64,000 nucleotides of DNA from Tidjanibacter sp. GTDB taxonomy: Bacteria; Bacteroidota; Bacteroidia; Bacteroidales; Rikenellaceae. The stretch lies in contig JAFTUI010000018.1 of the NCBI GenBank assembly GCA_017466345.1, positions 46,039 through 110,038 on the forward strand, read 5' to 3'. The notes below the pieces were generated by a model. It had not been told where the DNA came from. It searched no databases and was given only the letters and a program-made list of their open reading frames with translations. The translations under genes and the position numbers were made by a program. Below are positions 17,725 to 26,426 of the stretch, in pieces; the first letter of the stretch is position 1, and every line of letters begins with the position of its first letter.

Positions 17725-17757
17725 AATCGTACAAATATCCATTTTACAAATCAAACG

Positions 17758-17765
17758 CAAATATA
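17758..17765 (-). promoter_or_regulatory. -7 element for lon
   Basis: TATATTTG on the minus strand, 34 bp upstream of the lon ATG, with a TTTTGG stretch farther upstream as a weak -33 box. Confidence 0.55.
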
Positions 17766-17912
17766 GCACATTTCGTGCGCCAAAAGTGAGATTGGCGCAA
17801 AAAGTTATTAACAATCGAGTTGAAAGTTGAAAGTTGAAAGTTGAGAATTTCCCATATCTTCCATATCTCTCATAAGCCCCATAAGCCTTAGGTCGGTTAG
17901 ACATTCGACCAC

Positions 17913-17946
17913 AAAAAAAGTCGAGGGTTATTCCTCGACTTTTTTG
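17913..17946 (-). terminator. Terminator overlapping the glgB stop codon
   Basis: AAAAAAAGTCGAGG (17913-17926) pairs with CCTCGACTTTTTT (17933-17945); the TAA of glgB (17928-17930) lies in the loop, so translation ends inside the terminator. Confidence 0.75.
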
Positions 17947-19955
17947 TAGATGGTTGCCGTGCGGGCGACATTATAAATTTTCAGATAGTGTCGCACCACC
18001 CCATCATCACACTTGCGCGAGAAAGAGAAAAACTCGCCACCCAACTCATTGCGCTCGAAACCTCCGAAGCGTTCCTCATCGGTGGAGAGGATGATGCGGT
18101 ATTTGCCAGCCTCGGGAACGGGAATCATATAGTCGGGTACACTGCGCGAAGGGTTCCAATTGAAGACATAGACCAGCGGTCCCTTGTTATAGACCATCAC
18201 CTGGTCGCCATCGTACATTGCAAGGTTCCAAGCATAATCAATGGCGAGTTGGTTATATTTGCGTAGCATCTTTATCATAGCCTTATCGAACTCGCCCAAA
18301 GCGTGGTAGCGCAAGTTCTTGTCGTCCACCAGCGACCACTGGCGGCGGGCGTGGTCGTAACTCCAATTATTACCCACGCGCGGGAAATCTATCCACTCGG
18401 GGTGTCCAAACTCGTTACCCATAAAATTGAGGTAGCCCTGACCTCCCATCGAGGCTGTGACAAGCCTTATCATCTTATGCAGAGCCATTCCCCTATCAAC
18501 CATAAGATTTTGGCTCTCGGCGTGCATTGCATCATACATTGCCGTCTGCAAGAGGCGGAAGGCGATTGTTTGGTCGCCCTGCATTGCCTGGTCGTGCGAC
18601 TCGCAGTAGGCAATTGTTCCTGTGTTATTGCCACGGTTACTCAGTACATTCCAGATATCCCACACATTCCACTTCTCGTCCGGAACCTCTTTGAGCATCT
18701 TAATCCAGAAGTCGGGCACACCCATCGCCAAGCGGTAGTCGAATCCTATACCGCCCTCCTCAACGGGACTGGCAATACCTGGCATACCGCTCACATCCTC
18801 GGCAATAGTAACACCATCGGGGCGCAGGTCGTGCACAAGGCGGTTGGCAAGGCTGAGATAGGTAATGGCGTCACGATTAACCCCTGCATCGAAGTATTTT
18901 TCTCTCTCGCCAAACTCGGTGTAGCCGTGGTGGTAGTATAGCATAGAGGTAACTCCATCGAAGCGGTAACCGTCAATATGGAACTCCTCAATCCAATACT
19001 TCACATTCGAGAGCAGAAAGTGCATAACCTCCCTCTTGCCGAAATCGAAAATCTTTGAATCCCAATACTTTTGATAGCCAGCATCGCCCGCCAGAGAGTA
19101 GAGATTTGGCGAGCCATCGAGTTCATTTATTCCTTCGGCAAAGTTTTTGACATAGTGAGCGTGGACAATATCCATAATAACCGCTATGTTCATATCGTGA
19201 GCCTTGCGGACAAGTGCTTTGAGTTCCTCTGGGGTGCCAAAACGCGAAGAGGGAGCAAAAAAGTTGGAGACGTGGTAGCCGTAACTACCATAATAGGGGT
19301 GTTCCGCCAAGCCCATAATCTGAATGGCATTGTAGCCCGCCTCCTTGATGCGTGGTAGTACATTTTCGGCAAACTCGGTGTAGGTACCAACGCCCCTCTT
19401 CTCCTGAGCCATACCGATGTGGCACTCGTAGATGAATAGTCCCTCATCTTTGTTTATGCGAAAGCCGTCATTACCCCAATCGAAAGGCTCCGAGGGGTTC
19501 CAGAATTGAGCCGTAAAGTTCTTTGTCGTATCGTCTTGCACAGCGCGAGTAACCCACGCAGGGATACGCTCGTGAGTGCCATTTTCGCCCGTAACGAGGA
19601 TTTTGTAGAGCATACCGTGCTCCAAGTAGTACTCCCTATCCGAGAGGAAGATACTCCACACGCCTGTCTGCTGATTTTTGAACAGCGGCAGCGACTGCCT
19701 ATCCCAGCCGTTGAAATCGCCAAAGAGGTAGACGCTATGGGCTGCGGGCAGCCACTCACGGAACCACCAACCCTTGTTGCGCTCGTCCCTCTGGAAGCCG
19801 AAATAGCGGTAGCCATTGGCAAAATCCACCAACGAGCCCGAAGAGGCTTTGATGTCGGCAAGACGGTCGGTATAGAGTTTGTGACGATAGTTTAGTTCTC
19901 CCTCTACGGGTTCGAGCCAACTATCTTTTTCGATGATTGACAAGCGTTTAGACAT
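17928..19955 (-). CDS. glgB: 1,4-alpha-glucan branching enzyme
   Basis: A 675-aa GH13 enzyme that makes alpha-1,6 branches in glycogen. An N-terminal CBM48 module (about residues 55-150, YLFGDFNGWDRQSLPLF) precedes the catalytic barrel with IMDIVHAHYVKN, the nucleophile Asp in GYRFDGVTSMLYYHHGY, the acid/base Glu in TIAEDVSGMPG and the conserved CESHDQAMQGD. It is the compact eukaryote/Bacteroidales-like form. The ATG at 19955 (MSKRLSIIEKDSW) is preferred over upstream frames that run through the divergent promoter region. It is monocistronic and divergent from the transporter. Confidence 0.93.
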   Translation of the reverse strand: MSKRLSIIEKDSWLEPVEGELNYRHKLYTDRLADIKASSGSLVDFANGYRYFGFQRDERNKGWWFREWLPAAHSVYLFGDFNGWDRQSLPLFKNQQTGVWSIFLSDREYYLEHGMLYKILVTGENGTHERIPAWVTRAVQDDTTKNFTAQFWNPSEPFDWGNDGFRINKDEGLFIYECHIGMAQEKRGVGTYTEFAENVLPRIKEAGYNAIQIMGLAEHPYYGSYGYHVSNFFAPSSRFGTPEELKALVRKAHDMNIAVIMDIVHAHYVKNFAEGINELDGSPNLYSLAGDAGYQKYWDSKIFDFGKREVMHFLLSNVKYWIEEFHIDGYRFDGVTSMLYYHHGYTEFGEREKYFDAGVNRDAITYLSLANRLVHDLRPDGVTIAEDVSGMPGIASPVEEGGIGFDYRLAMGVPDFWIKMLKEVPDEKWNVWDIWNVLSNRGNNTGTIAYCESHDQAMQGDQTIAFRLLQTAMYDAMHAESQNLMVDRGMALHKMIRLVTASMGGQGYLNFMGNEFGHPEWIDFPRVGNNWSYDHARRQWSLVDDKNLRYHALGEFDKAMIKMLRKYNQLAIDYAWNLAMYDGDQVMVYNKGPLVYVFNWNPSRSVPDYMIPVPEAGKYRIILSTDEERFGGFERNELGGEFFSFSRKCDDGVVRHYLKIYNVARTATIYKKVEE

Positions 19956-20027
19956 ATTACAAGGATTTTTACGACAATAAAAGTACTCTTTTTTCGGAAG
20001 AAGAACAAATTTATTCCCAAAAATTAC

Positions 20028-20035
20028 TACTTTTG
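20028..20035 (+). promoter_or_regulatory. Possible -7 element for the POT-like transporter
   Basis: TACTTTTG, 92 bp upstream of the ATG, leaving a long A/T-rich leader. No good -33 box is seen. Confidence 0.4.
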
Positions 20036-20127
20036 TGGCTTTAATGGGCGTATTTGCCCGATGAAACGTAATGAATAACAACGAAACACATTTAATTTTT
20101 TTACACTAATTTTTAACTAAAACTATT

Positions 20128-21795
20128 ATGCTAAGTTTTTTCGCAAATCTCTGGGCTAACAACCGCCCGATGCTTATTCTGATGGCGATTTTGGTTGTGG
20201 TAATACCTTTCTTGGTATTCTATATCCGCAAAGCCACCAAAGAGCACCCCAAGGGTCTGATTGCTGCTGCTCTGAGTAACATGGGCGAGCGTTTCGGCTA
20301 CTACATTATGAACGCCGTATTGCTCCTTTTCATCTGCTCCAAGTTCGGTATTAGCGATGCTGCTGCCGGTTGGATTTACGCAGTATTCTATTTCCTTATC
20401 TATGTGCTCAGCCTGCCCGGTGGTATCATCGCTGACCGCACACAGAAATTCAAAGGCACCATCATTGCAGGTCTTTTGGTAATGGCTCTTGGTTACGGCA
20501 TCCTCTCGATTCCCGTATTTGCCGAGAAAGCAGGCTTCTCGTGGGTTCTCGTTCTCACTTGCGTTGCTCTGTTCATCATCGCCTTTGGTAACGGTTTGTT
20601 CAAAGGCAACTTGCAGGCTATCGTAGGTCAGATGTACGACAACTTCGAGGCTGAGGCTGCAAAGAAAGGTCCCGAGGAGTTGGCAAAAGCAAAAGAGAAA
20701 CGCGACTCCGGTTTCCAGATTTTCTACGTTTTCATCAACATTGGTGGCGTTATCGCTCCCTTCATCGCTCCCTTGCTTAGGAGTTTCTGGCTCAAAATGC
20801 ACGACTTGGCTTACAATGCCGACCTTCCCCGTTTGTGCCACGAGTTCATCAACACTTCGGGCAATATGAGCGAGGTTGCTACCGAGAACCTCAACAACTT
20901 GGCAGTAGCAGTTGGTCACAATGGTGTGGTTGATGCAGCATTCTGCAACTCCTACTTGGAAATCTTCAACACCGGTGTTCACTTCTCGTTCATCGCTTCG
21001 GTTGTTGCTATGCTCATCTCGCTCACCATCTTCCTCTGCGTTAAAGGCAAACTGCCCAACCCCACAAAGAAAGAGAAGAAGGCTGAGGTACAGTATACCG
21101 CTGAGGAGAAGGCTGCAAACGCAAAGGAGATCAAACAGCGTCTTTACGCTCTGTTTGCAGTGCTTGGCGTTGCCGTATTCTTCTGGTTCTCGTTCCACCA
21201 GAATGGTCAGTCGCTGTCGGTATTTGCTCGTGACTTCGTTTCGACAGGTTCTATTCCTCCCGAAATTTGGCAGTGCATCAACCCCTTGTTTGTAATCATC
21301 CTCACTCCTATCATTATGTGGATTTTCGGCTCGCTGGCACGCAAAGGCAAAGAGGTTTCGACTCCTCGCAAGATTGCCCTTGGTATGTTCATCGCCGCTT
21401 GCGCCTACATCTTCCTTATGATTATTGCTGCTGCTAACAGCTATCCTTCGGGCAACGAGTTCAAGGGCTTGGCAGAGGCTATCAAGGAGTCGATGAAGTG
21501 CAGTCCTCTGGTACTGATTGCAACCTACTTCTTCCTTACCGTTGCGGAGTTGTTCATTTCGCCTCTGGGCTTGTCGTTCGTATCGAAGATTGCTCCTCGC
21601 CACTTGCAGGGTATCTGCCAGGGCTTGTGGCTGTCGGCTACCGCTATTGGTAACCTCTTCATCGCCATTGGCGTCACGATGCTCAACACCTTCCCCGCAC
21701 AGTGGATGTGCTGGGCAGTATTTGCAGGCTTCTGCCTCATCTCGATGGGTGTGATGCTCGGTATGGTTAAGTGGCTCGAAAAAGTTACTGCATAA
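20128..21795 (+). CDS. POT/PTR-family peptide transporter, atypical
   Basis: A 555-aa inner-membrane protein with about 12-14 hydrophobic helices, recognisable as a proton-dependent oligopeptide transporter by SNMGERFGYYIMNAVLLLF, GGIIADRTQKFKGTI and GLFKGNLQAIVGQMYD. The proton-coupling motif ExxER of classical members reads NMGER here, so the first Glu is Asn; coupling may differ. A charged insertion with many Lys/Glu lies at about residues 310-340. Likely imports di/tripeptides, fitting the secreted dipeptidyl-peptidase at 9365. Preferred codons suggest high expression. Confidence 0.82.
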   Translation: MLSFFANLWANNRPMLILMAILVVVIPFLVFYIRKATKEHPKGLIAAALSNMGERFGYYIMNAVLLLFICSKFGISDAAAGWIYAVFYFLIYVLSLPGGIIADRTQKFKGTIIAGLLVMALGYGILSIPVFAEKAGFSWVLVLTCVALFIIAFGNGLFKGNLQAIVGQMYDNFEAEAAKKGPEELAKAKEKRDSGFQIFYVFINIGGVIAPFIAPLLRSFWLKMHDLAYNADLPRLCHEFINTSGNMSEVATENLNNLAVAVGHNGVVDAAFCNSYLEIFNTGVHFSFIASVVAMLISLTIFLCVKGKLPNPTKKEKKAEVQYTAEEKAANAKEIKQRLYALFAVLGVAVFFWFSFHQNGQSLSVFARDFVSTGSIPPEIWQCINPLFVIILTPIIMWIFGSLARKGKEVSTPRKIALGMFIAACAYIFLMIIAAANSYPSGNEFKGLAEAIKESMKCSPLVLIATYFFLTVAELFISPLGLSFVSKIAPRHLQGICQGLWLSATAIGNLFIAIGVTMLNTFPAQWMCWAVFAGFCLISMGVMLGMVKWLEKVTA

Positions 21796-21824
21796 GACGG
21801 CAAACTCATAAACCTAATATGTTT

Positions 21825-21858
21825 CGGCTCATTCCTTTGCGAATGAGCCGTTTTTTTG
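21825..21858 (+). terminator. Terminator after the transporter gene
   Basis: CGGCTCATTC (21825-21834) pairs with GAATGAGCCG (21841-21850), followed by T7. Confidence 0.85.
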
Positions 21859-21866
21859 TACATTTG
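21859..21866 (+). promoter_or_regulatory. -7 element for the MBL/radical SAM pair
   Basis: TACATTTG immediately after the terminator T-run and 25 bp before the ATG at 21892. Confidence 0.6.
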
Positions 21867-21891
21867 TGGGAAGAAATCATCTTTTGGGGAT

Positions 21892-22659
21892 ATGTTGAAA
21901 CTTACATTTTTGGGTACGGGTACTTCGCAGGGGGTGCCGATGATTGGGTGCGACTGCCAGGTGTGTCGCTCGGCAGACCCGAAGGACAAGCGTCTGCGCT
22001 CCTCGGCGATGGTCGAGGTCGGAGGGGTGTGCATCGTGATTGATGCGGGTCCCGACTTCCGCTACCAGATGTTGCGTGCGGGGGTAAAGGACCTCAGTGC
22101 CATACTCCTCACCCACCAGCACACCGACCACATCATAGGACTCGATGATGTGAGGGCTTTCAACTACTTTTGCCAAAAGAGTGTGGAGATATACGCCACC
22201 GAGGCGGTGCAGGGTGCCTTGCGCAGGGTTTTCGACTACGCCTTTGCCGAGAAGCCCTACCCCGGAGCACCAAGGATGACACTCCACACCATTGGTAGCG
22301 CCCCATTCGAGGTGGAGGGTGTGAGGGTTGTACCAATCTGCGGCAAGCACTTCACGCTGCCCGTTACGGGCTACCGCATTGGCAACATCGCCTATCTTAC
22401 GGACTTCAACCACATCGAAGAGAGCGAGTTGGAGAAGTTGCAGGGTTTGGAGGTTTTGGTTATCAATGCTCTGAGGCACACACGCCACCTCTCGCACTTT
22501 GCGCTCCCCGATGCCATAGAGATTGCCCGTAAGGTCGGTGCCAAGAGCACCTATTTTACCCACATATCCCACCAGATGGGGCTTCACGCCACCGAGGAAA
22601 AACTCCTACCCGAGGGTATGCACTTTGCCTACGATATGCTAACGATAGAAATACCATAA
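21892..22659 (+). CDS. MBL-fold phosphodiesterase, PhnP-like
   Basis: A 255-aa metallo-beta-lactamase-fold protein starting MLKLTFLGTGTSQGVPMIGC. It has the zinc-binding cluster CDCQVC near the N-terminus, the metal motif LTHQHTDHIIGLDD, VVPICGKHF and ITYFTHISHQMG (as YFTHISHQMG). This combination is typical of the PhnP-like cyclic phosphodiesterase/exonuclease-like group; no phosphonate genes are nearby, so the substrate is open. I chose the ATG at 21892 since an in-frame TTG at 21856 is within the promoter. Six bp separate it from the radical SAM gene. Confidence 0.82.
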   Translation: MLKLTFLGTGTSQGVPMIGCDCQVCRSADPKDKRLRSSAMVEVGGVCIVIDAGPDFRYQMLRAGVKDLSAILLTHQHTDHIIGLDDVRAFNYFCQKSVEIYATEAVQGALRRVFDYAFAEKPYPGAPRMTLHTIGSAPFEVEGVRVVPICGKHFTLPVTGYRIGNIAYLTDFNHIEESELEKLQGLEVLVINALRHTRHLSHFALPDAIEIARKVGAKSTYFTHISHQMGLHATEEKLLPEGMHFAYDMLTIEIP

Positions 22660-22665
22660 TCAACT

Positions 22666-24777
22666 ATGACCGATATATTACTTTTAACACCTCCTTTCGT
22701 ACAGCCCAACTGCCCCTACCCCGCCACAGCCTACCTTACGGGCTACCTAAGGCGCAAGGGCTACGCAGTGGAGCAAGCCGACCTCTCCATCGAAACCCTC
22801 GTGAGGGTTTTCAGCCGAGAGTTCATCTCCTCGCTCTTCGAGAACTACGATGGCGAGGGCGATGAGAATTGCAACCGTATGTGGGCTCTCAGGGGGGACT
22901 ATGTGGCTACCATAGAGAGCGTTATCCGTTTTTTGCAGGGCAAGGACAACACCATTGCCAGCCTTATCTGCTCGCCCGAATATCTACCCCAAGCGGGCAG
23001 GTTTGAACAGATGGCAGAGGTGGAGGAGGTCTTTGGCTCGCTCGGTCAGAAGGATTGTGCCGAGTATTTGGCTACACTCTACCTGCAAGACCTCAGCGAC
23101 TTCATAAGGGCAACCGTTACGCCCGATTTTGAGGTCGTGAAGTATGGCGAGAGCCTTGCGGTGGCTATTGCCGAGTTTTCGACCATAGAGCAGGAGTTGC
23201 AGAAGCCCCGCAATGCCATAGACAACCTGATGTGCGACATCCTCAGGGAGCATATTGAGCGCACACAGCCCCGCCGAGTAGGTATCTCGGTACCCTTCCC
23301 CGGTAACCTTTTGGGCGCACTGCGCATCGGGCAATATATCAAGGCAAACTACCCCTCGATTGAGGTCGTAATGGGTGGAGGCTATCCCACTACCGAGTTG
23401 CGCACGATGAGCGACAGGGAGATTTTCCGCTATGTGGACTATATCGTGCTCGATGATGGCGAACTCGCCTTGGAGTGCATATTGGAGGGTGGCGAGTTGC
23501 TACATACATACACCTTGGAGGGCTATCACGAGGGCAGCGGGCGCATAAGCCACCGCGAGCGTGGGTGCCCCGACTTTAACGGACTGCCCCACTCGCTCTA
23601 CTTCTCGCTGACGGAGGTGACAAATCCTATGCACCGACTATGGAGCGATGGCAGGTGGAACAAGATGATGCTTGCGCACGGATGCTATTGGGCAAAGTGT
23701 GCCTTCTGCGACACCACGCTCGACTACATCGGTTGCTACGATGCGGTTAGTGCTGCGGAGATTGCCGACTGGATGGACGAGGTGGCACGGCAGACGGGCT
23801 CACGAGGTTTTCACTTTGTCGATGAGGCAGCACCCCCACGACTGCTGAAAGAACTCTCGCTCGAACTCCTCCGCCGAGGGGCAAGGTATAGTTGGTGGAC
23901 CAACATTCGCTTCGAGAAGAGTTATACGGGCGACCTTTGCGCACTCTTGGCAAGGGCGGGATGCGTGGCAGTGAGTGGCGGATTGGAGGTCGCCAGCGAT
24001 AGGCTTTTGGAGATGATTGGCAAGGGTATTACCATAGAGCAGGCAACCCTTGCAATGCGCAACTTCTACTATGCGGGCATTATGGTCCACACCTATTTGA
24101 TGTATGGACTGCCCACCGAGACGCTCCAAGAGAGTGTCGATGCTGCGGAGGTTGTGCGCCAGATGTTCCGTGCCGAACTCATTGGCTCCGCCTTCTGGCA
24201 TCGCTATGCTATGACCGTACACTCTCGCTCGGGACACGAGCCCGAAGCCTTTGGCGTAAGGCGCAAGGATAGACTACCCAATCCCTTTGCCAACAACGAG
24301 GTGCCATTTGCCGAGAATAGGGGCTACTCGCTCGATATGGTGGGCGAGGCTCTCAACCTCTCGCTCGCCAATTGGTTGGTAGGCTGTGGCTTGGACAAGC
24401 CCGTACACAAGTGGTTTGCGACAAAAGTCCCCGCCACAACCGTCATCCCCTCGCTCATTACCGACCACCTTATAAAACCCGACTCGTGCCGCATCTACAA
24501 CGACAAGGCACGCATTGTGTGGGTGGGTGGCACTCCCGAACTCTCCGAGGAGGGTATCATCATCCATACTCCCTCCACAACTAAGGAGGTCAAGTTCACC
24601 GAGGCAGAGGCGGAGTTTATGTTTGCCGTCTTGGAGCAGACCTCCGACCTCGCCGAAGAGTACACCTTCGAGCAGATACGCACCCTCTGGGAGGAGCACT
24701 TCGACCGCCCCTTCATAGAGTTCTACTCCTCGAAAAAGTGGGACATTGTGAGAAAGTTGGGCTTGTTGCAGATTTGA
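22666..24777 (+). CDS. B12-binding-type radical SAM protein
   Basis: A 703-aa protein. The N-terminal half (about residues 1-290) resembles a cobalamin-binding Rossmann domain: LLTPPFVQPNCPYPATAYL, then VGISVPFPGNLLGALRIGQY and VVMGGGYPTTEL, then YIVLDDGELALE. The radical SAM motif is HGCYWAKCAFCDTT, with CX4CX2C spacing instead of CX3CX2C; this spacing occurs in a known subgroup with a GCxWxKCxFC motif. A C-terminal domain of about 150 residues is unassigned. Substrate unknown. Probably co-transcribed with the MBL gene. Confidence 0.8.
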   Translation: MTDILLLTPPFVQPNCPYPATAYLTGYLRRKGYAVEQADLSIETLVRVFSREFISSLFENYDGEGDENCNRMWALRGDYVATIESVIRFLQGKDNTIASLICSPEYLPQAGRFEQMAEVEEVFGSLGQKDCAEYLATLYLQDLSDFIRATVTPDFEVVKYGESLAVAIAEFSTIEQELQKPRNAIDNLMCDILREHIERTQPRRVGISVPFPGNLLGALRIGQYIKANYPSIEVVMGGGYPTTELRTMSDREIFRYVDYIVLDDGELALECILEGGELLHTYTLEGYHEGSGRISHRERGCPDFNGLPHSLYFSLTEVTNPMHRLWSDGRWNKMMLAHGCYWAKCAFCDTTLDYIGCYDAVSAAEIADWMDEVARQTGSRGFHFVDEAAPPRLLKELSLELLRRGARYSWWTNIRFEKSYTGDLCALLARAGCVAVSGGLEVASDRLLEMIGKGITIEQATLAMRNFYYAGIMVHTYLMYGLPTETLQESVDAAEVVRQMFRAELIGSAFWHRYAMTVHSRSGHEPEAFGVRRKDRLPNPFANNEVPFAENRGYSLDMVGEALNLSLANWLVGCGLDKPVHKWFATKVPATTVIPSLITDHLIKPDSCRIYNDKARIVWVGGTPELSEEGIIIHTPSTTKEVKFTEAEAEFMFAVLEQTSDLAEEYTFEQIRTLWEEHFDRPFIEFYSSKKWDIVRKLGLLQI

Positions 24778-24810
24778 GGTGGGGAGTGGTGCTAAAATGG
24801 AAAAAAGTTG

Positions 24811-24818
24811 TATCTTTG
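24811..24818 (+). promoter_or_regulatory. -7 element for tRNA-Pro
   Basis: TATCTTTG, 53 bp upstream of the mature tRNA 5' end. Confidence 0.6.
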
Positions 24819-24871
24819 CACCGCCCTTTTGCCAAGGAGAGATGTGGTAATTTCCTATGTGCAATGGGTTT

Positions 24872-24946
24872 CGGGGTGTAGCGCAGTCCGGTTAGCGCGC
24901 CAGCTTCGGGAGTTGGAGGCCGAGAGTTCGAATCTCTTCACCCCGA
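24872..24946 (+). tRNA. tRNA-Pro (anticodon CGG)
   Basis: A 75-nt cloverleaf: acceptor CGGGGTG/CACCCCG, D-arm GCGC/GCGC, anticodon stem CCAGC/GTTGG with loop TTCGGGA (anticodon CGG, codon CCG), T-arm GAGAG/CTCTT with TTCGAAT, discriminator A, no encoded CCA. The m1G37 made by TrmD would fall on the G after the anticodon. Element T2 starts 5 nt downstream. Confidence 0.95.
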
Positions 24947-24950
24947 CAGA

Positions 24951-25073
24951 GAATAAAAGAACAAACACCCGCTGTGCGGGTGTAAGAAAAGAGCAGAGTA
25001 GGCTTGGGAGTTCACTCACAAAAGCCTGCTCTGCTCTTTTCTTGTAGCCACTTTGTGGTTTGTTCTTTTATTC
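24951..25073 (+). repeat. Cloverleaf-like element T2 downstream of tRNA-Pro
   Basis: A perfect 16-bp outer stem (24951-24966 with 25058-25073) encloses three hairpins: 24967-24972/24976-24981 (ACCCGC-TGT-GCGGGT), a central 22-bp stem 24984-25005/25022-25043, and CCAC-TTT-GTGG at about 25048-25058, which shares its last base with the outer stem. The only imperfect pair of the central stem is U.G on the plus strand, the strand of tRNA-Pro. Its loop contains GAGTTCACTCAC, almost the loop of T1. Length (123 nt) and layout match T1 at 14327-14454. Confidence 0.75.
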
Positions 25074-25441
25074 GCCTCTGCGGGACGAAGAGATCACGGA
25101 ACGAAGAGCCACCTTGTGTGGCTCGTAGCGAGGTAATCTCTTGGATGAGAGAAATGAGAGTTATGGGAGTTATGGGAGTTACAGACCTCTCCCCCGCTTC
25201 GCGGACCCTCCCCTAACTTAGGGGAGGGTTGCAAGGGTTACAAGGGTTGCAAGGGTTGCAAGGAATTTTTTTCTCAAAAAACGCATAGAAGCGAGCGTAT
25301 TTTAGGCGCACAAGCCCCCCACCGAGTTTGCATTCCACAAAGGCAATAGGGCGTATATTGCGGAGGGATTTTTGTGCCAAACGAGAGAGCGAGTTATAGG
25401 CGCACAAGAAAACCCCTGACGAATTTACCTACCCAAATGGT
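25074..25441. repeat. Intergenic hairpins, 9-nt tandems and element-A fragments
   Basis: No gene. In order: an imperfect GAGAT/ATCTC structure with an inner AGCCACCTTGTGTGGCT hairpin (about 25090-25140); 9-nt GAGTTATGG units (about 25149-25175); the CAGACCTCTCCC plus ACCCTCCCC/GGGGAGGGT hairpin unit (25181-25230); 9-nt GGGTTGCAA units (about 25225-25262); and truncated copies of element A from 25276 on, recognisable by AAAAAACGCAT, TTTTAGGCGCACAAG and GAGTTTGCATTCC. Confidence 0.7.
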
Positions 25442-25565
25442 AAAAACGCAAATAACGTGATGGATGCAAGGCATACGAGAAAGCGGCTCCGCAGTTTACA
25501 CGAGGTAACTGAGGAAGCCGCTTATCGAAGTATAACGCCGCAGACGCGCGTTATATGCGTTTTTT
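25442..25565. repeat. Long-hairpin element A2 (124 nt) at the 3' end of yajC
   Basis: Ends AAAAACGCA (25442-25450) and ATGCGTTTTTT (25555-25565). The central stem AAGCGGCTCC (25481-25490) pairs with GGAAGCCGCTT (25513-25523) apart from one bulged A, around the loop GCAGTTTACACGAGGTAACT. The final T-run overlaps the yajC stop codon (25564-25566). Arm sequence differs completely from A1 but remains paired. Confidence 0.75.
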
Positions 25566-25881
25566 ATTGGCGGGGATCGCGCATAATGGCAGTTTTATCC
25601 ACTCGAAGAGTAACATTGCCATCAACCTCCATAAGGATGTCGCGCTCGTTAATCTCCTTAACAACGCCATAGATACCGCCTGCGGTCACAACTTTCTGAC
25701 CTTTGGCAAGCGAGTTGCGGAAGTTATCCAACTCTTTCTGCTGTTTGCGCTGGGGACGAATCATAAAGAAGTACATCACCACGAAGAGCAATACGATCAT
25801 AAGGAGCGAACTCCACATTGAGCCCTGTTGAGGGGTTGCTGCACCAGTTGCTGCTTGGAGCATAATAGTTGTAAAAGTCAT
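25564..25881 (-). CDS. yajC: Preprotein translocase subunit YajC
   Basis: A 105-aa single-pass membrane protein associated with SecDF. One transmembrane helix (about residues 24-41, SLLMIVLLFVVMYFFMI) is followed by the family motif RPQRKQQKELDNF and GQKVVTAGGIYGVV. A second ATG (MLQAATG) 18 bp downstream could be the true start. It is the last gene of nusB-DUF1573-yajC on the minus strand, a frequent Bacteroidales order, and its stop overlaps hairpin A2. Confidence 0.92.
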   Translation of the reverse strand: MTFTTIMLQAATGAATPQQGSMWSSLLMIVLLFVVMYFFMIRPQRKQQKELDNFRNSLAKGQKVVTAGGIYGVVKEINERDILMEVDGNVTLRVDKTAIMRDPRQ

Positions 25882-25963
25882 AGTTTTTGTGTTTTATTGT
25901 GTTAATTTTCGGTTTTGCGTGGTACAAAAGTAGGTTTATAATTTCAAATATCAAAATCCCGCG

Positions 25964-26404
25964 CTACTCCATATCAGCAGTGACGACCATTTTTTTTGGC
26001 GTGTGCGAGGCGGAGGTTATGATATAGAACGCTCTTGGAGGAAAATAATTGTACCCTGAGGAGTAAAAAGTCATCTTTGCCGACACTTTATCCCCTGCCG
26101 ATATGGGCTCACGAGGGTACTCCATTTCGAGGCAACCGCACGAGGTGTCGGTGGCAACTATCAGCACGGGGGCTTCCGAGGGGTTGCTGAGAGAGAAGGT
26201 GCGCTCCACCACCTCTCCTGCACGCACCTTGCCAAAGTGGAGGGTGTCGGTGCGGAGGGTATCTACGAGCGATACTATTTGTTGTCTTGTGGAGGTGGAA
26301 TCTACGACTCCCCTCTTGCGAGGAAGGCACGCCACCGACAAGAAAGCAAATGCTACCATCAGCAGAAGGTAGCATTTAGAGCGGTTATGTGCACCACGCA
26401 ACAT
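25964..26404 (-). CDS. DUF1573 lipoprotein
   Basis: A 146-aa protein whose N-terminus (CYLLLMVAFAFLSVACLPRKRG) carries a lipobox, so it is probably anchored to the outer or inner membrane. The rest is one Ig-like DUF1573 domain with the signatures LHFGKVRAGEVVERTFSLSN, TSCGCLEMEYP and MTFYSSGY. Function unknown; the family is common in Bacteroidota. The ATG at 26404 was chosen because the upstream in-frame stretch overlaps the 3' end of nusB. Co-transcribed between nusB and yajC. Confidence 0.8.
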   Translation of the reverse strand: MLRGAHNRSKCYLLLMVAFAFLSVACLPRKRGVVDSTSTRQQIVSLVDTLRTDTLHFGKVRAGEVVERTFSLSNPSEAPVLIVATDTSCGCLEMEYPREPISAGDKVSAKMTFYSSGYNYFPPRAFYIITSASHTPKKMVVTADME

Positions 26405-26426
26405 CTCTTTTTGAGCAAACAAAGGA

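Noticed and set aside
20131-21603. 490-codon open frame opposite the POT-like transporter
   Set aside because: Antisense shadow created by strongly biased codon use in the transporter gene.
25564-25821. Plus-strand ORF opposite yajC
   Set aside because: Antisense to a clear YajC; no independent evidence.
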